A stretch of 64,000 bases of DNA from the NCBI GenBank assembly GCA_002812745.2, contig NCSJ02000107.1:1-64000 (forward strand), read 5' to 3'. A program made the position numbers and the translations under genes. Numbering within the stretch: position 1 is the stretch's first letter; every line of letters starts with the position of its first letter. The notes below the pieces were generated by a model. That model had not been told where the DNA came from. It made no database searches and saw nothing but the letters and a program-made list of their open reading frames with translations. Shown here in pieces: positions 1 through 13,133 of the stretch. The DNA is from Scytalidium lignicola. Lineage: Eukaryota > Ascomycota > Leotiomycetes.

Positions 1-2088
1 CTCTTGAAGAGCCATAATTAAAGGATTAGCTGACGCGACACAGAAATCAACAAAATCACAGTACTGTACCAGCATAATATTAATTCTATATGGTAGTATT
101 GGTGGCTGACAGCTATACCATATACAAGGTTGTTTGCCGAAGTGGTGAGATTCAAAAGTGGTTAGCTCTGTGACTCTTAAATTTGAGATTCTTCGGTATT
201 ATTTAGAATCTCTCAGCAACGTCGTGTTTTGTTACTGTATTCCAGATCTCTCCCGTGCATAATTTGAGATTGGATCTTGTCTGATCTTGCATAGCATTAC
301 AATCGGTAATTCGGCACTCGGCAAGAAAATAATGTAAACTTTGACAAGATTTTGACAATACTGAGAGACAATCAGCGCTGGTAAGGATATCTTTTGCTCT
401 CTCGGAATTTTCATCGCGTACAGGGTAGGGTATTTGGTATCAATTTTCTAGAGAACTTCCTGTACCAGCACCATCCTATTTCGCCTTGTAACAGATTTCC
501 TGGCCTTGTTATATCTTATCCCCTCGGACCCCATACGCCATTTTGAACCACTTTTACAATTATCTCCATTTTAGGAGAATGAAGGACTTTAAGTGGACAA
601 TATCCCTGTATATAACTTGGATCTGAGAAGCCTAGGCGACCTGGGGTCCGAAGCGATACGTGAGCATAACTTTCACAGCTCGTCAAGGAAGATGGCGTTT
701 TAAGTGGTTTGATAATTCTAAGTTGCCGGGTAGCTGGAATGTATGAATTCGAGAGTCCACTATCAGTAGAAAGGAGCGAGAATTTTGATCTTTCAAAAAA
801 CCAAAAAAGAAAGAGTTACATGTAGGTGTGTTGAGTAAACAATTTGCTCCTCGGGTAGATATTCCCAGCAGTTGATTAGTTCCTTTCCTAGGCAAATCTG
901 AACACAAATGAAGGGCAGCTCAGATATTGTCAACGACCTTCATCTACGTATAACAAGAACAAGCTTAAGACATTATCCAGTCAACAACAGTTAACCATCT
1001 TAATACACATACCATCCTTAAAAAGATTACAATGAGACCTAGTCAACTCAACCCAACCTTTCACAAAGTCTAATCATCTCACCATTACATGAGAAATGCG
1101 TGCGAGCGTGACTTCTCTTTCCTTCCTTCCAATAACAAGACGTCCCAGACATCCCGAAACAAATCCCCAGCCCTTTCTCTTTCCGGTATTTCCTCCGCCG
1201 TCTTCCATCCATCCCCTCCCTGTTTACCCAGTATTCGTACAATTGTACAATAGCTCTCTCAAACAAGGGTAACTGTATAGTACTCCTNCCCCCGAGTTTT
1301 GCGGGGAAAACTTGGGGATCTGTCGGCGTTGAGGGGGAGGGAAATTACCGCCCGCCCCCCAGATTTCCCTCTCCCAAAAATAAACAATTCATTTAAAAAT
1401 TCCCCATCCCCTATGCTCATCCCATTCCAATCTCTCGGTGTTATTATTTTCAAGAAGGGAGAAGGGGGGGTGTGGAGCCAGGATGTTGGTACCCCGCTTC
1501 TATGGTTTATCTAGATCCTTGCGAATTTTTAGCGTGGTGGTGACTGTTGGTGGTTAGTGAGGAGGAGGAAGGAAAACCTGATGCTTTGCAAAGATTGGTT
1601 ATTTGATTATTCAATAAAACAATGGATGATTTATCATCTTGGGCAAAAAAATTACATTTCTGAAATATGAATCATTTCATGTATCAAGAGACATAGTAAT
1701 CTATTCGCTATTCAACAGCAAACGTAGTACAGTAATACGGCTAGAACGTTTTTCCTTCCACAGCGAAGAAAAGCCACCCACTGTTTAAGCTTTTCCGCCA
1801 ATAAGGTACACAAATCTGCAGAGCGCACATGCCAAGACGATGCTATTTATATACTCTGTAATATTGCAGCTGTATTGGAAAAGCTTCCTCCAATCATATA
1901 ACTGGTATCAGTAGTGAAAGAGACTTGGGGAGAAGTAAACGTCACTGTAACAAGAATCATGACAGACATTGCTAAGAACAAGCTGGTATAATAATTAAGT
2001 CAATACAATTATTGATTACCGGAGAATGCGATGCAGTTCTTCACTAGCTAGTTTCATGAAGTGATAACAGCTATAATGGCCCAACTAT
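1..2088. other. Gene-free stretch at window start
   Basis: No open frame here has a recognisable domain or a convincing splice structure. There is a pyrimidine-rich stretch near 1110-1200 and an N at about 1287 beside a C run. The right-hand end is the 3' flank of the acid phosphatase gene on the minus strand. A gene cut by the left edge cannot be excluded. Confidence 0.5.
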
Positions 2089-4316
2089 TTACAACAGTGC
2101 TACAAATAAGGCAGCCGCTCCCATAGGTAAGAAGTTAACTCCAGCGAAATTGGCACGAGCACCACCGGTCACCTGAAGAAGACCACCGCTGGTAGTCTTG
2201 CTAGCAGTACCACCGACTGAGATTGTTCCAGAGGCCTGAGCTGTTGATACACCCAACGTAGTAGCTGCTGCTCCAGCACTTGATACCACGGCTGGAGAAG
2301 ATGCAGCTATAGCAGCGGTGGAAGAACCAGCGATGGAAGAGCCAGCGCTAGAAGAGGCAACGGCAGCTGCCGAGGAGACTCCCTTTGGCGTTGAGCTAGC
2401 AATAGGGGTGGCTGTCGAGGCTGCTGCAACAGGACAAACAGTCTGGTTCAAGTTAGTGTCAACGAAGCAAAGACAAGCAAGTAGCTTATGCATACCGTGT
2501 AGAGAGCAATTGTGGAGGTGACGACCTCAGTAGAGCGTGCTGGGCAGTTTGTCACAGTGGCTGCGCAATGGGTGATAGTGATCAGACTGGTGGTATAGAC
2601 AGTCGATGTGGTCAATGGAAGGCTAGAGGTGGTGGTAGATGAGTTCGTAAAAGCCGAAAAGGTAGAAATGGCAGACGAGGTGGGCGTAGCAGAAGGGGTG
2701 GAAGCTGCAATGCTAGAAGAACTGCTAGGGGTCGACAATGGGCATGTTCGATTCTTGTACAAGGTTGCAGAATCAATAACACTATTGTTGTTGCTAGCAA
2801 CGAACTCGTGGGTTAGATGTGTGCAATTGTGGAAGGTAAGCTTGCTCCATCCGTATGTCGCATTTTCGGTTGACAGGCCAAATCGTTGATAACTTTGAAG
2901 TGGAGTGTCGAAACTGTCGAGTCCATCATAATGACCAGCAGCTCCATTGGTGATATACCATGGCCATGTTGGGTTATTGAGCCCATTTGGATCAGAAGTA
3001 CCATTCTTGATAGGATCATTGCGTTCATAAATGTGGAAGTGGCCAGAGAAAACAAGGTCAACGTTATTGTCAACCAGGATATCCTCAAATGCCTCTTGAC
3101 AAGTCGTGCAAACATCACCTGATGCAAACCATGGTCCTGTTCTCATATTAATCTCGGAGCATAAACAGGTAATAAAAGACAGATTATTTGACTTACGATG
3201 GCCAGAAACAATCACCCATGGAGTCTTTGTCCTGTCAACTGCAGCAAGGTCGGCCACAAGCCAGTCAACTTGAGCATTCAAAAGACCAAATGGACCAGAG
3301 TCCTCAGTTCCACCAAGTGGCTCATCTGGACCGATTAAGCCGTGACCTAGATCAGTCTCGGTGTCGATTTGCACGTAGTGAACCATGCCCTGGTCGAAGG
3401 AGTACCAAAAGTTTCCAGTTCCACCGGACTCCTCGCTAGGCATGCGGAAATGGTTGATAAAGCCGGTGAAGTTAGTCTGGCCCGGCATGCAAATGCTGGC
3501 ATCATATCCTCCCGTTCCACCATTGTCGCAGTTAGCCTCATGGTTACCCGGACCAACCATGTACGCCTTGACAGTGGTAATGGGGGTCATTTCATCGTAA
3601 TACTCGTTCAGGATGGACTCGTAGACCTTGTATCCATCCTCGATGGTGGTGTTTGGTTCAAATCCTTGGATCTCCTCCTTCAGCCAGTAATCGGCATAAG
3701 CAATATCTCCAGCTAATCCAGTTTAAGCATAATATTCAATACACACAAGATTAAGCTGTCAGCACTTACGATGCCACAAGAAATCAAACTCATCCAAGGC
3801 CAAAGCTAGAGATTCAATAGTATTTCTTTCTCCAGGAGTGAGGACATTGTTGGGCGAGACACCTTTACCTGCAGAGGTGTAGAGTCCCTCAGATCCCATA
3901 GTGCCCAAATCAACGGCAATAGCCATGGTATATGGGGTATGGTCACCAGCTGGTCTGCTCGTGCGGAAACTGTACGGAGCTGCAGGAGGCTGGAGAAGAG
4001 TGGTAGGCAAGTAGTAGTACAAAGTATCCGGCTGAAGACCAGTAATTTTAACATGATTATTGTAGGTCAGAGAAGTTGGATATGTAACAGAAACGTTTGA
4101 GGTAACCGTGTAGATCAGTGCATCGGGCGACAGCCCGTACTTCACAGTTGGCTCAGAGATCTGATTGAACGTGTTCCAGGACACGGTCATGCCAGTGCTC
4201 CCAGCATAGGCTAGGCGCGTCTGGGAATTGATGGATTTCTTGTCCACCAAGGCAAAGGTAGGGGAAACGAGCGTAAGAAGTGCTGCGAGAGCAGAGATGC
4301 AGCTGATGGGGCGCAT
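2089..4316 (-). CDS. Secreted purple acid phosphatase (metallophosphatase), likely GPI-anchored
   Basis: The predicted 685-residue protein is a fungal purple acid phosphatase that would hydrolyse phosphate esters outside the cell. Exons on the minus strand are 4316-3770, 3712-3197, 3136-2496 and 2442-2089 and sum to 2058 bases. A signal peptide covers residues 1-22, followed by a fibronectin-like N-terminal domain. Metal-binding blocks are visible in order: a DLG motif in exon 1 (VDLG rather than GDLG), GDIAYAD (about 184-190, made by the first splice junction), GNHE (238-241), SGHR (352-355, made by the second junction) and GHFH (386-389). The last 150 or so residues are rich in Ser, Thr and Ala and end in a short hydrophobic segment, which suggests a cell-wall or GPI-anchored form. 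I start at 4316 rather than the upstream in-frame ATG at 4355 because the signal peptide begins there. The family assignment is firm; the anchor is inferred. Confidence 0.93.
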
Positions 4317-6494
4317 CTTTGCTAAAGGAGATAGCAAGTAAAGCACAGTAATCAAGCTAAACTAAAGAATTTCAAAAAGAATGAAAAGCTGCCACCGGGA
4401 GGCAAGTGAACGAGCGACGCAATGTTGCACCTACGAACAAATCCGTGTAATCTGGGGGAGATGATGATATATGAGAGATAGGCCAGGGCCCATACCAGCG
4501 CTCTTCTCTTCCCCGAGGACGGGAGATGCAGCGGGATGATCCTCGATGGCGAGCATGGCACTGCGGCACCGGAGCGTACCTGCACCTGCACCTTAACTGC
4601 ATTGTGCCAATTCTGTTGTGGTCAAATTAGCGGAGAGGCGCTACATCTTCGTGCGTGCTTTAGTACAATATTGTATAGTCTGAAAACACAAAAAGTGGTG
4701 GTTGAAGGCTTGAAGTTGATGTTAAGAAAGGGGAAAGTGACAAAGCTCGATATAGAAAACCAGGCACGTGGGCGAGGAGGTTGAAATAAGAGGTGGACAA
4801 GAAAGCCAAGCCACCAGACTATCACTACTGTGGTAGGAACCGCCCGCGATTTTGTTCTTCTGCTCCTTTTTATTGCAGGACTGCAAAAGAAATGATGGCG
4901 CTTTGGTCCATTGCAGCCTTGACGCAGCCAAGGATTCCAGAAACCATAGGGGCGCTGGAAGTGACAACGGCATGAACGGGAAGGGGAGCACGTGTGGTCG
5001 TGTTGTCTACTCGCAGGTACTCGCAGCTTTGTTGACGCCGCCCGTGAGCGCCTCACAACACTAAAACTTCATCCCAAATTGCACAGTCGAAACACGTGGG
5101 GAATAATCCAAATCACACCGTCTCGATTGGTCTGGTTATGATTAAGAAAATGGAGTCGCAATATTGGGTCTTTAACGATCAGCCAGGAGCTGGGGAGGCA
5201 CAGCAAGTGTGTGCACAGACACCCTGAACGCTTTGAGATCTTAATGATCTCTATTTCGACTTCCGGAGTTTTCGGTGCCGAGGTTTGAAATTTGACATTG
5301 ACCTGGAGTTCGTTTGAACACAACTGATAATGCCCCTTTTAAGAAAAGAATATAAGATGTAAGTGAAGAGGAATCTTTTCTGTCACCCGCTGAAGAACGA
5401 CCCAACCCTTACCTTTTAACTTTTAAGAAGAAGAATGGCCTTGTATAAATGTCTAGATAAAGTAATTGAGACTTTTTAAGTTCTTCAGCTCCTAGAACTT
5501 TCTAAACTAGAGATAGTTATTAGTTGATAATCTTTAGTTTGAAATCATGTATTGGTAAGATGCCATCTAATGATATATCAGAACAAATCTATTACACCCA
5601 ACGTTTCTGCAGCTTAAACCTCACGGTTTTGATGCTATATATTCAATAATGAAATATTTAATATGTGATATTTAATAAGAACTTTTTTAATTAATCAAGC
5701 AAAAGTTTCAACGCCACATGACATTGCTGTTATCAGAACCATCATATCTAAGCATAAATGCTGCATACTTGGTGCACAGAGTAATTCAGGGGTATTTCGG
5801 GAGCAATCAGGTGCTGTCCAGTCACATGGTCAAACTTTAAACATCACATGCACTGACGTCACAAAATATGAGCGGGGAAGCTTGAGAGAGCAACGACCAG
5901 CAATTGACCTGCTGGGTAAATCCACGCAATAGATAGTGCACAGCCATACATGGCGTCCAATAAAGGCATTCTCCCAGATTTCTCACATCATCCTTCTTCA
6001 TGTTTCCTTAATCCTTATTGCTTAGGGCCTTAGTATAGCACTCACGGCACTCTGCAGCCAATGGACCAGCTATCGTTGATGCGGCATCTTGCGATCTCGC
6101 CTCCCAATGATCCCCATTCACTCCATCTTGTTTAATATTTTTTGAAAATGAGGGTCTGGCCAAGCCTTCTGCGTAGAGACGATTATGCGTACTGAGATGA
6201 GATTGATCGATTGGTGACTTGGCTATGAGGCTGACGGTAGTTTATGTCGTAGTGGTCCTTCTCCCTCTTTCTCCATCTGCTCACGCTGCTCTGCCCCCTA
6301 CATAGGCAGATAGGTTAAATGAAAATCTGAGTTAACCCTGCTTTCTATTTTTTATAATACTTTTGGATTCACAGTCCCATCTACCCATCCTGAACTCCCA
6401 ATTCTGTGAATAAAGAAAGCTTGACGATTATATATTCAACATCAAAGCAAAGGCTCTCCATATCAGGTCACCTAACTTTTCCCCATAACAAAAG
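4317..6494. other. Intergenic, shared upstream region
   Basis: This 2.2-kb stretch lies between two divergently transcribed genes, the acid phosphatase and a small conserved protein. Open frames at 4372-4602, 4622-5056 and 5069-5323 show no domain, signal or splice pattern I can support. The 5330-5720 part is AT-rich. A perfect cAMP-response-type palindrome lies at 5854-5861. Confidence 0.5.
5854..5861. promoter_or_regulatory. Perfect CRE/ATF-type palindrome TGACGTCA
   Basis: The eight-base palindrome TGACGTCA is the consensus for CREB/ATF bZIP factors such as fungal Atf1. It lies about 630 bases upstream of the small conserved gene at 6495. Binding is inferred from the motif only. Confidence 0.4.
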
Positions 6495-6950
6495 ATGTCT
6501 GCCGCTATCCAGGGTACGTCTATCCTAAAACACTCCGTGGATATTGCTCTGGGGTGGAGAAACTAACGTGAGTAAAACTTAATAGAAGCACTTCAACGTC
6601 AAAACCAATCCGACGGAACTGCCATTCATGGCGAGGATCTTACCCACGACCACGCGAATTCGCCACTCCTCTCACCAGAGCCCAGCTCTCTACAAGATCG
6701 TCGATTGAGTACAGATGAATGGGGTTAGTAATGACACTTTGCTGTTTTGCTGCTATTGGTCCCCTTTGCGGAGAAAGAAGCTGACATGATGTCCGCATCA
6801 GACGCCGCCAAAACGAAGCCGAGTGCTTTTCAGAAGAGAAAGGGCTCCATTTATTCTACTCCAAGTTCACGAGATGGTCATATTGATCTGAACTATGGTC
6901 GTGATGCTGCTTTCCACAAGAAACATACCGAAAAGGGATATGGAAAGTGA
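6495..6950 (+). CDS. Small conserved fungal protein, function unknown
   Basis: Three exons (6495-6513, 6586-6723, 6802-6950) sum to 306 bases and give 101 residues. Donors are GTACGT and GTTAGT and both introns carry CTAAC- or CTGAC-like branch sites. The protein is hydrophilic and has no signal peptide or membrane segment. The C-terminal block, with the pattern KGSIYSTPSSRDGH followed by a Lys/His-rich HKKHTEKGYGK end, resembles a short protein found widely in filamentous ascomycetes; no biochemical role is known to me. Only the last exon is long enough to stand out as an open frame, so the gene is easy to miss. Start and splices are supported by frame consistency. Confidence 0.7.
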
Positions 6951-7253
6951 TCAGGGAGACATTGTGGTGTTGGCTATTTTTGNTTTTTATTTTCTTCTCT
7001 CCTCTGCTAGGGTATGACAAATGGAAAGATGACCAGGTTTTAATTTGGATGTAAGCTACCGGAAAGCTGTATGAACTTATGAAATTCTAGGGTTTACCTA
7101 GTATGTGTAGACACTTATAGCAACAATAATATACCTCATATGCTGTTTCTTTCGCTGACCACTACTTGGGCCCTGCGCCAAAACGCCTCCCTATGCAATA
7201 CAATTCACGAAGGAACTCCCTCGGCAGACCAAACTCCAAAAGAATATAGGATT
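6951..7253. other. Convergent 3' spacer
   Basis: Spacer between the 3' ends of the small conserved gene and SYF1. It holds an N at about 6982 beside a T run and nothing else I can name. Confidence 0.5.
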
Positions 7254-9834
7254 TCAATCATCCTCCATCCCGTCAACGTCGATGGCATCGGGATTGGCAG
7301 CTACCTCTGGCTGCTGTGTTGGCACATTCCCACCCTGCAGACCTGTACTTGCTGCAACAAATCCTACCGGTGCCCTCGCCTCACGCTCCAATGCAGCCAT
7401 GGCATCTGCACGCTCATCCTCTCCTTCCTCACTAACTCTTTGCTGACTGCGAGCCAAAGCTTGTGAAGCAATGAAATTTACATCAGTATTATACTGTGCT
7501 TGCACACTTCTCTTGATTCTGAGCATTTCCTTGAAAGTGTCTTCGTTTCCATGCTGAACTTCGAACGCCTCCCATTTCGACCAGAAGTCTGGACTTGTCC
7601 GAGGATCACAGAATTGTGATGCATGGCCATATATGGCTCGGGCGCGATCGATTTCTCCCAGCCTCTTCTCCATATCAGCAAATTTGAGACACATATCCCT
7701 GGCGTCCTTGTCCGGTAATGCTGCAATTGCTCGCTCGTATATAGGACGTGTTGACGGCAAGCCGAAGTTGGATGCCGACTTTGTAATGTAGAAATTAAAC
7801 ATATCGGCACGATCCTCATCTGAAACAGCTCTTGTAGCCCGCTCATATATCCGCATAGCGTGCCTAGCAAGACCGCGTTCCTCCTCCAGATTTCCATACA
7901 TCAAGTATAGCACTTTCGCAAACTTTGGTGGGCAACCTTCCACAGCCTGCTCAAACAGGTCTCGGAGTCTCTCGATACCAATCTTTCGGTCAACTGCCTT
8001 AGTAAGATATAAATTCCAGAGCTCGAAGGCTACGGGATAACTGAATAGATCCAGGCCTCTCTCATAGACTTTGAAAGACTCCTCGAAATATTGGTGTTCC
8101 TCCAGGAAATTGGCGTAGTTCACAACCGTCTGCGGTGTTGCAATTCGAAGTTCGAATATCCTTTCATAGACCTTCCTAGTCTCCTCAAGGGGCTTCACAC
8201 TCTCTACTAGATCAACATAAAAACTCCAAAGTTTCCAACTCTTGTGAACACGTTGCTGAGGTGACAGTGTCTCATCAAAATAATCCACTGTAGAACGTTT
8301 CGGAGCTTGGACTGCCTTTGCCATGATCTTTACTGCTTCATCAAAATTCTCATTCCTCAACTCCATTTCAGCCCATTCAATCCACATATCGGCCAACTCA
8401 GCGACCGATTTAAACGGAACTTTCACAGCTTTCTCTATGATAACTCGTGCCGTCCGCAGATCGCCACCTTCCTCGTAGAATTTTGCGTAGTTCGCCCATA
8501 GCTCGTGAAACTGGCCCCTAGCTTTCTTTGGTTGTACAGCAGCAATTGCATCCGTATACGTTTGCACCACCTCGACTTTGTTGTCACCCCATAGAGCAAC
8601 CCGCTTTTGCCACTCAGGGACATCGTTCGGATTTTGTCGTAATAAGACATCGTTGACGAGGAATGGCCGTCGATCCATCAACTGTTCGAATCTCATCATA
8701 CGGATATCCAGATCAAAATCTGCATTTTCATCAACGGTACCTTTGTCCGATCGCTCAGCAGCAGCATCCATTAAGGTTCCAATAATGGATTCTTCGAATT
8801 CCGCATAAGCGTCAAAGACGAGGGTGAAATCCCGGACAGTCATTACTGTTGTAATGGCCTCTTCAAAGACATCTCGTGCTCTCTCGAAGCTACCTCGAGT
8901 GATCCAATATGTTGCCAAACCTGCCCAAAGTTTGCCTCTCTGGTCAGCAAATCGTTCAATTCCACTTCGCATGATTCGTTCGACATCGATGCCCACTTCG
9001 TCTCCAGTCTCAATTTCCTTTGCGTGATCAACAAGTAGCTCCGTCATCTCAGTCCATAGTTGGTAGTGACCTTTGCCATTCTTGCTTCGAAATTTGGGGT
9101 TATTAAGGATGTCCATATATTTCTGGACAGCTTCCGTGTACTGGCCCATTTCAATCAACAGTTCAATAAAATCCTCCGCATCTTCTGGATGAATCTGCAT
9201 ATATCGTCGCCATATCTTAAGGGCTGTTTGCCCAGAAGCTGAGTTTGCAAATGGCCTGTACAGCGCCCATATCCTGTTGTGTTGAGTAATAGGAAGTGCT
9301 CGGAGTGCTCGATCAAAGGTCCGTCGAGTGAGTGTGACGATCGGCTGAAGCAGTAGAAAATTTAAATACATTTCCCAGATTTTAGGCATCTTGTTCAGAA
9401 GGATTAAAGCTCTTTCGAAGAGAGCGTTGACTTTGGCATACTCGGAAGCAAAAATAGTAGGAGTTAACTTGCCCAGATGTTTTGTTCGTAGGGCCAGATA
9501 CTGTTGAGTATTAGCTACAGCCAAAAATAGAGAGTTATTGCATATTTACCATTTTCCACAGCTTATATGACCGTGGTAGCTGCCTACATGCGCGCTCGAG
9601 CACAAAGGCTTGCTCAAGCAGCGTGCCATGTTTGAACTTGAACTCGATGTATGCCAACCAGGGTTTTGTACTTCCAGGATCGCGCAAGATGTCTTGCTCG
9701 TAAATTGTATCTTCTTCGGACTGGTAGAACGTCAGTAAAAGTATTAGAGAAGGTGGGTTGGAGGAGCTTACAATTAGATATAGATCCGGCGCTCCCCTAG
9801 ATGGCATTGGCTTGGTCAAGCTGGCAGCTGCCAT
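7254..9834 (-). CDS. SYF1: Pre-mRNA-splicing factor Syf1 (HAT-repeat protein)
   Basis: The predicted 826-residue protein belongs to the Syf1/XAB2 family, a scaffold of the Prp19-associated (NineTeen) complex needed for spliceosome activation. Exons are 9834-9772, 9720-9550 and 9500-7254, totalling 2481 bases. The protein is almost entirely half-a-TPR (HAT) repeats, seen as recurring W..Y..FE...G....AR.V.ERA patterns, and ends in an acidic tail. The second splice joins KLWKM to YLALRTKHL, restoring the block conserved in the family. The start at 9834 (MAAASL) is preferred, but an in-frame ATG at 9876 cannot be excluded. The gene is divergent from the V-ATPase D gene with 429 bases between the starts. 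Family assignment is certain; the exact N-terminus is not. Confidence 0.95.
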
Positions 9835-10263
9835 GGTGGGCAATAACTCCCCAGGCATTCCAAGCTGCCACTTCAAACTTCGGTCAGTCCTGTGTAGGAG
9901 AGATGGACGACATTCAAACCTTGATACTGCGAGTTAGCGCGTCTGGCGTCGCGAATTGGTTTTGAATGCAATCTCATTTTAGCGCCGAACACTTTATTGC
10001 CTCAGGCATAAATATACCACAAGACAAGGATTTCGCGCATGCCTGGCTTACAAGGCTGACGTAGCTTAGTTCATGGGAGAGCTCTCTGTTGATTCCGCAT
10101 AGATGATAGCAGCAGATCTAAGGAGCTGTCTAACCTTTAACACCGAAGTTTCCTCTCAATTGAAGAGTTTCCAAGAAATTATTTCTATACCTGCCTTGTT
10201 AAAAATAAGGATAGACGTGGGAACAATAATTGCTATAACGGCCAACCCCACTAACTACCTAAA
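9835..10263. promoter_or_regulatory. Bidirectional promoter region SYF1 / VMA8
   Basis: This 429-base spacer separates the start codons of two divergent housekeeping genes and must hold both promoters. No TATA box or known operator stands out. Confidence 0.5.
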
Positions 10264-11461
10264 ATGTCGGGCGCGGTGGTAAGCCAGCAGGATATATACA
10301 ACTTATATATTCCCACTAACTCGTTTGTAGAATCGTGAAGCTGTTTTCCCAACCCGACAGTCTCTTGGGTTGATGAAAGCCAAGCTGAAGGGGGCACAGA
10401 TTGGTCATGACTTGTTAAAGAGGAAGAGCGAAGCTCTGACAAGGTATACACCCTCTGCGTCGCTTTCAAATCCACATAGTTAACAAACCTATGAACAGGC
10501 GATTTCGAGGTACTGAAGTCTGCATATTACTCTAAGCATGAACTTACAAGAATATAGAAATTACTAGGCGAATTGACGAAGCGAAACGCAAAATGGGCAG
10601 AGTTATGGAGATTGCTGCCTTTTCGCTGGCAGAAGTAACATACGCTGTTGGCGGAGATATTGGTTATCAGGTTCAAGAATCAGCAAAATCAGCAAGATTC
10701 CGCGTACGGACGAAACAAGAAAACGTTTCTGGTGTATTCCTCCCAGCCTTCGAGAGCTATACAACCGAAGGTAACAATGACTTTGCGTTAACCGGCCTTG
10801 GAAGAGGTGGACAACAAGTACAAAAGTGTCGGGAGACATATGCCAGAGCTGTCGAAACTTTGGTAGAGCTTGCTAGTCTACAGGTAAGAGCTAGACAAGC
10901 ACAGAGTCTACTCTTATTAACAAAACGTTTCAGACTGCGTTCGTCATTTTGGATGAAGTTATTAAGGTTGTCAATAGGAGAGGTAAGCTCAGGGATTTTT
11001 TTTTTAAATATATGGGCTACTGGCTAACGCATCTTTAGTAAATGCCATGTTAGTGTCTCTAATACAGATTCCCATGTAATTATACTGAATGCGTTGCAGA
11101 GAACATGTGATTATACCTCGAACGGAGAATACAATAAAATGTAAGAAAAGAGAAGCTGTACGTATTCATATACTAATAAAACTGTTAGATATCGATTCGG
11201 AGCTCGATGAACTTGAGAGAGAAGAACTTTTCCGATTGAAGAAGGTATTACCTTTTCTCCCTCAATCTGAGCTAAAGATTCGTTTGCTCATGACTGGTCT
11301 TAATATAGGTCCAAAACAAAAAACAGAGAGACGCAGCTATCCAGGATGAAGAATTGAAGGTTAAGAAAGAGAAAGCAAGTAAAATCGAAAGCGATAAGGA
11401 GAACGCCTCGGGTCCTACAGACATTTTAGGGGAGGGAGAAGATACAGATGTGATTTTCTAG
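10264..11461 (+). CDS. VMA8: V-type ATPase subunit D
   Basis: This gene encodes the central-stalk subunit D of the vacuolar proton ATPase, which couples ATP hydrolysis in V1 to rotation. Nine exons are needed: 10264-10278, 10331-10443, 10499-10509, 10558-10883, 10934-10982, 11039-11048, 11100-11140, 11189-11244 and 11309-11461. They sum to 774 bases (257 residues), a usual length for the family. Two internal exons have only 11 and 10 bases, and the first coding exon has 15. Both micro-exons are required to keep the frame and rebuild family blocks: the 11-base one supplies RFRE in the ALTKRFREITRR region, and the 10-base one supplies VNAI before EHVIIPRTENTIKY. The tail is charged and Lys/Glu-rich. 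Simple gene finders would probably miss or truncate this gene. Confidence 0.93.
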
Positions 11462-11622
11462 TGCACTCGATGCTAGATATTACCGTAAGGATTGGTACAC
11501 TTTTGATACGTAATGTATCATCGGATTCACGCACACTCTGAAGGATTTAATGTGCTAGCGAGCAATAGTCCCATACTTTTTAGGCAATGAATAATGTAAA
11601 ATTGATTAAGATTGATAACTAC

Positions 11623-12488
11623 TTATTGGCGTTGATATGTAACCTTAATCACTTGGTTTGCTTCTCCCAATGTCATGCCCGCTGTGTTCTCTTTTGCACT
11701 GATAGCTCCCGTCTCTGATTCATATTCAATGAATGCGATACCCCTTCGACCGGGCACGAGACGAACTTCCCTAAAGCCTTCAAATCTGCCAAATATAGCT
11801 GTTAAAGCATCAATATCATATTCATCTGGTAGATTTTGAATAAAGATAATCTTATTTGGTGGAAGATATTCGTCGGGGACAACAGCTGCGGCAGCTGGAT
11901 TTGACGATTTGAGTCCAGCGCCTCTTGTTGTTTTGGCAGGCCGGGCTGCGAGGTCGGTAGCAGGACCAGGAGCGACTCTCTTCAGTCTCTTCTGTTCCTC
12001 CGCTGCCTCGGCGGCCTTTCTTTTATCTGTTGTATTGTATAAGTAAGGCACAATCTAAGAAAAGAGGGGCGACAAACCTTTCTCTGCTAGGCGTCTCCTC
12101 CTGTGTGCCTCGAAGTCTTCCTCATCACCAGTTTTCTTGACAGTTGCATCACTTCTAGTTTTTGCAAAGGCAAGTTGCATTGGTTTCTCGAAAAGCTCGA
12201 ATCCTTGCACTTCTTCAATTGCTTTTGTTGCTGATTCAACACTGTCGAAGACAATGAAAGCTTGGCCTTTCGCTTTCAGATTTGTCTTTGCAACTATATC
12301 AATGATTTCGCCGTATTCGGAGAATAACTCGTTAAGAGCCTCTTTCATCTGCTCGATCTTGATTCTCTCCTCGAGATTGCGCACATACACGCTGAGATAC
12401 TTGTTAGCAGCTTACCATACGCGTCGGAGTGCAATGACACGTACGTAGCATTTGGCGGAGGGCCGCCTGCAGGAACAGAAGAAGTCAT
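11623..12488 (-). CDS. U1A/U2B''-type snRNP protein with two RRMs
   Basis: The predicted 253-residue protein is the fungal U1A/U2B'' (SNF/Msl1-like) RNA-binding protein of U1 or U2 snRNP. Exons are 12488-12445, 12391-12078 and 12026-11623 (762 bases). RRM1 follows a short Pro-rich leader: VYVRNLEE (RNP2, created by the first splice) and KAKGQAFIVF (RNP1). A charged linker rich in Lys and Ala joins it to the C-terminal RRM2, with IFIQNLPDEYD and GRRGIAFIEY, ending in KVTYQRQ. The second intron uses a GTTTGT donor. Whether it is the U1 or the U2 protein, or both, cannot be decided here. The gene is convergent with VMA8 and 161 bases from it. Confidence 0.92.
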
Positions 12489-13133
12489 GGTTAAATGTGA
12501 AGCAGTCAAGCGATGTAGAGCAGGCTTGAATGGACTTCAGATATCGATTTCTGCTTGAAAACCCTAAGCCTTGGATTTACGATGGAAGCCTCGCTACAAG
12601 GAAGCAAGGCTGATCCGCACTAATTAATGGCTAGTAAACTTGGGTGCTCTTGGCGAACAAATCGGCATGATTGGCTCCTTCATATCATACACATTTAAGT
12701 TGCAAGTCTGATGAAGAGGACAAAGAAATTATCGCACACATATTTAAGTGGGCAGGAGATCAGGCGGAACTTAAAGAAGGGCATTTTGATTTGAAGGATT
12801 GGAAATTAGCTAATATGGATTAGAGGATGCTATCATAAAACAAAATCTAACCATTAAGGTGCAACTAGTTCTTTGACCATCCTGTAATACTTTGGGATGT
12901 AGCAGGACTTAGGGATAAGAACTTCTCAAGCCAAACATCGCCATCTGGGCAAGCACAGCACATTGTCACATTTTGCCAAGGTTGNTTTTTTTATGAATTA
13001 TTAATATAGATTTTCAGCCTGCTAAATATGCAGCAATATGCCGAATATATTTTTAGGACATATAGAAACCCGAATCTTATGTATCTAAACTAGACAACTT
13101 TTAGACGGAATGATCATTATTTGTACAGTAAAT
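12489..13133. other. Intergenic spacer
   Basis: Promoter of the snRNP gene plus the 3' flank of the ARF-GEF gene. An N at about 12985 precedes a T run. I see no gene. Confidence 0.5.
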
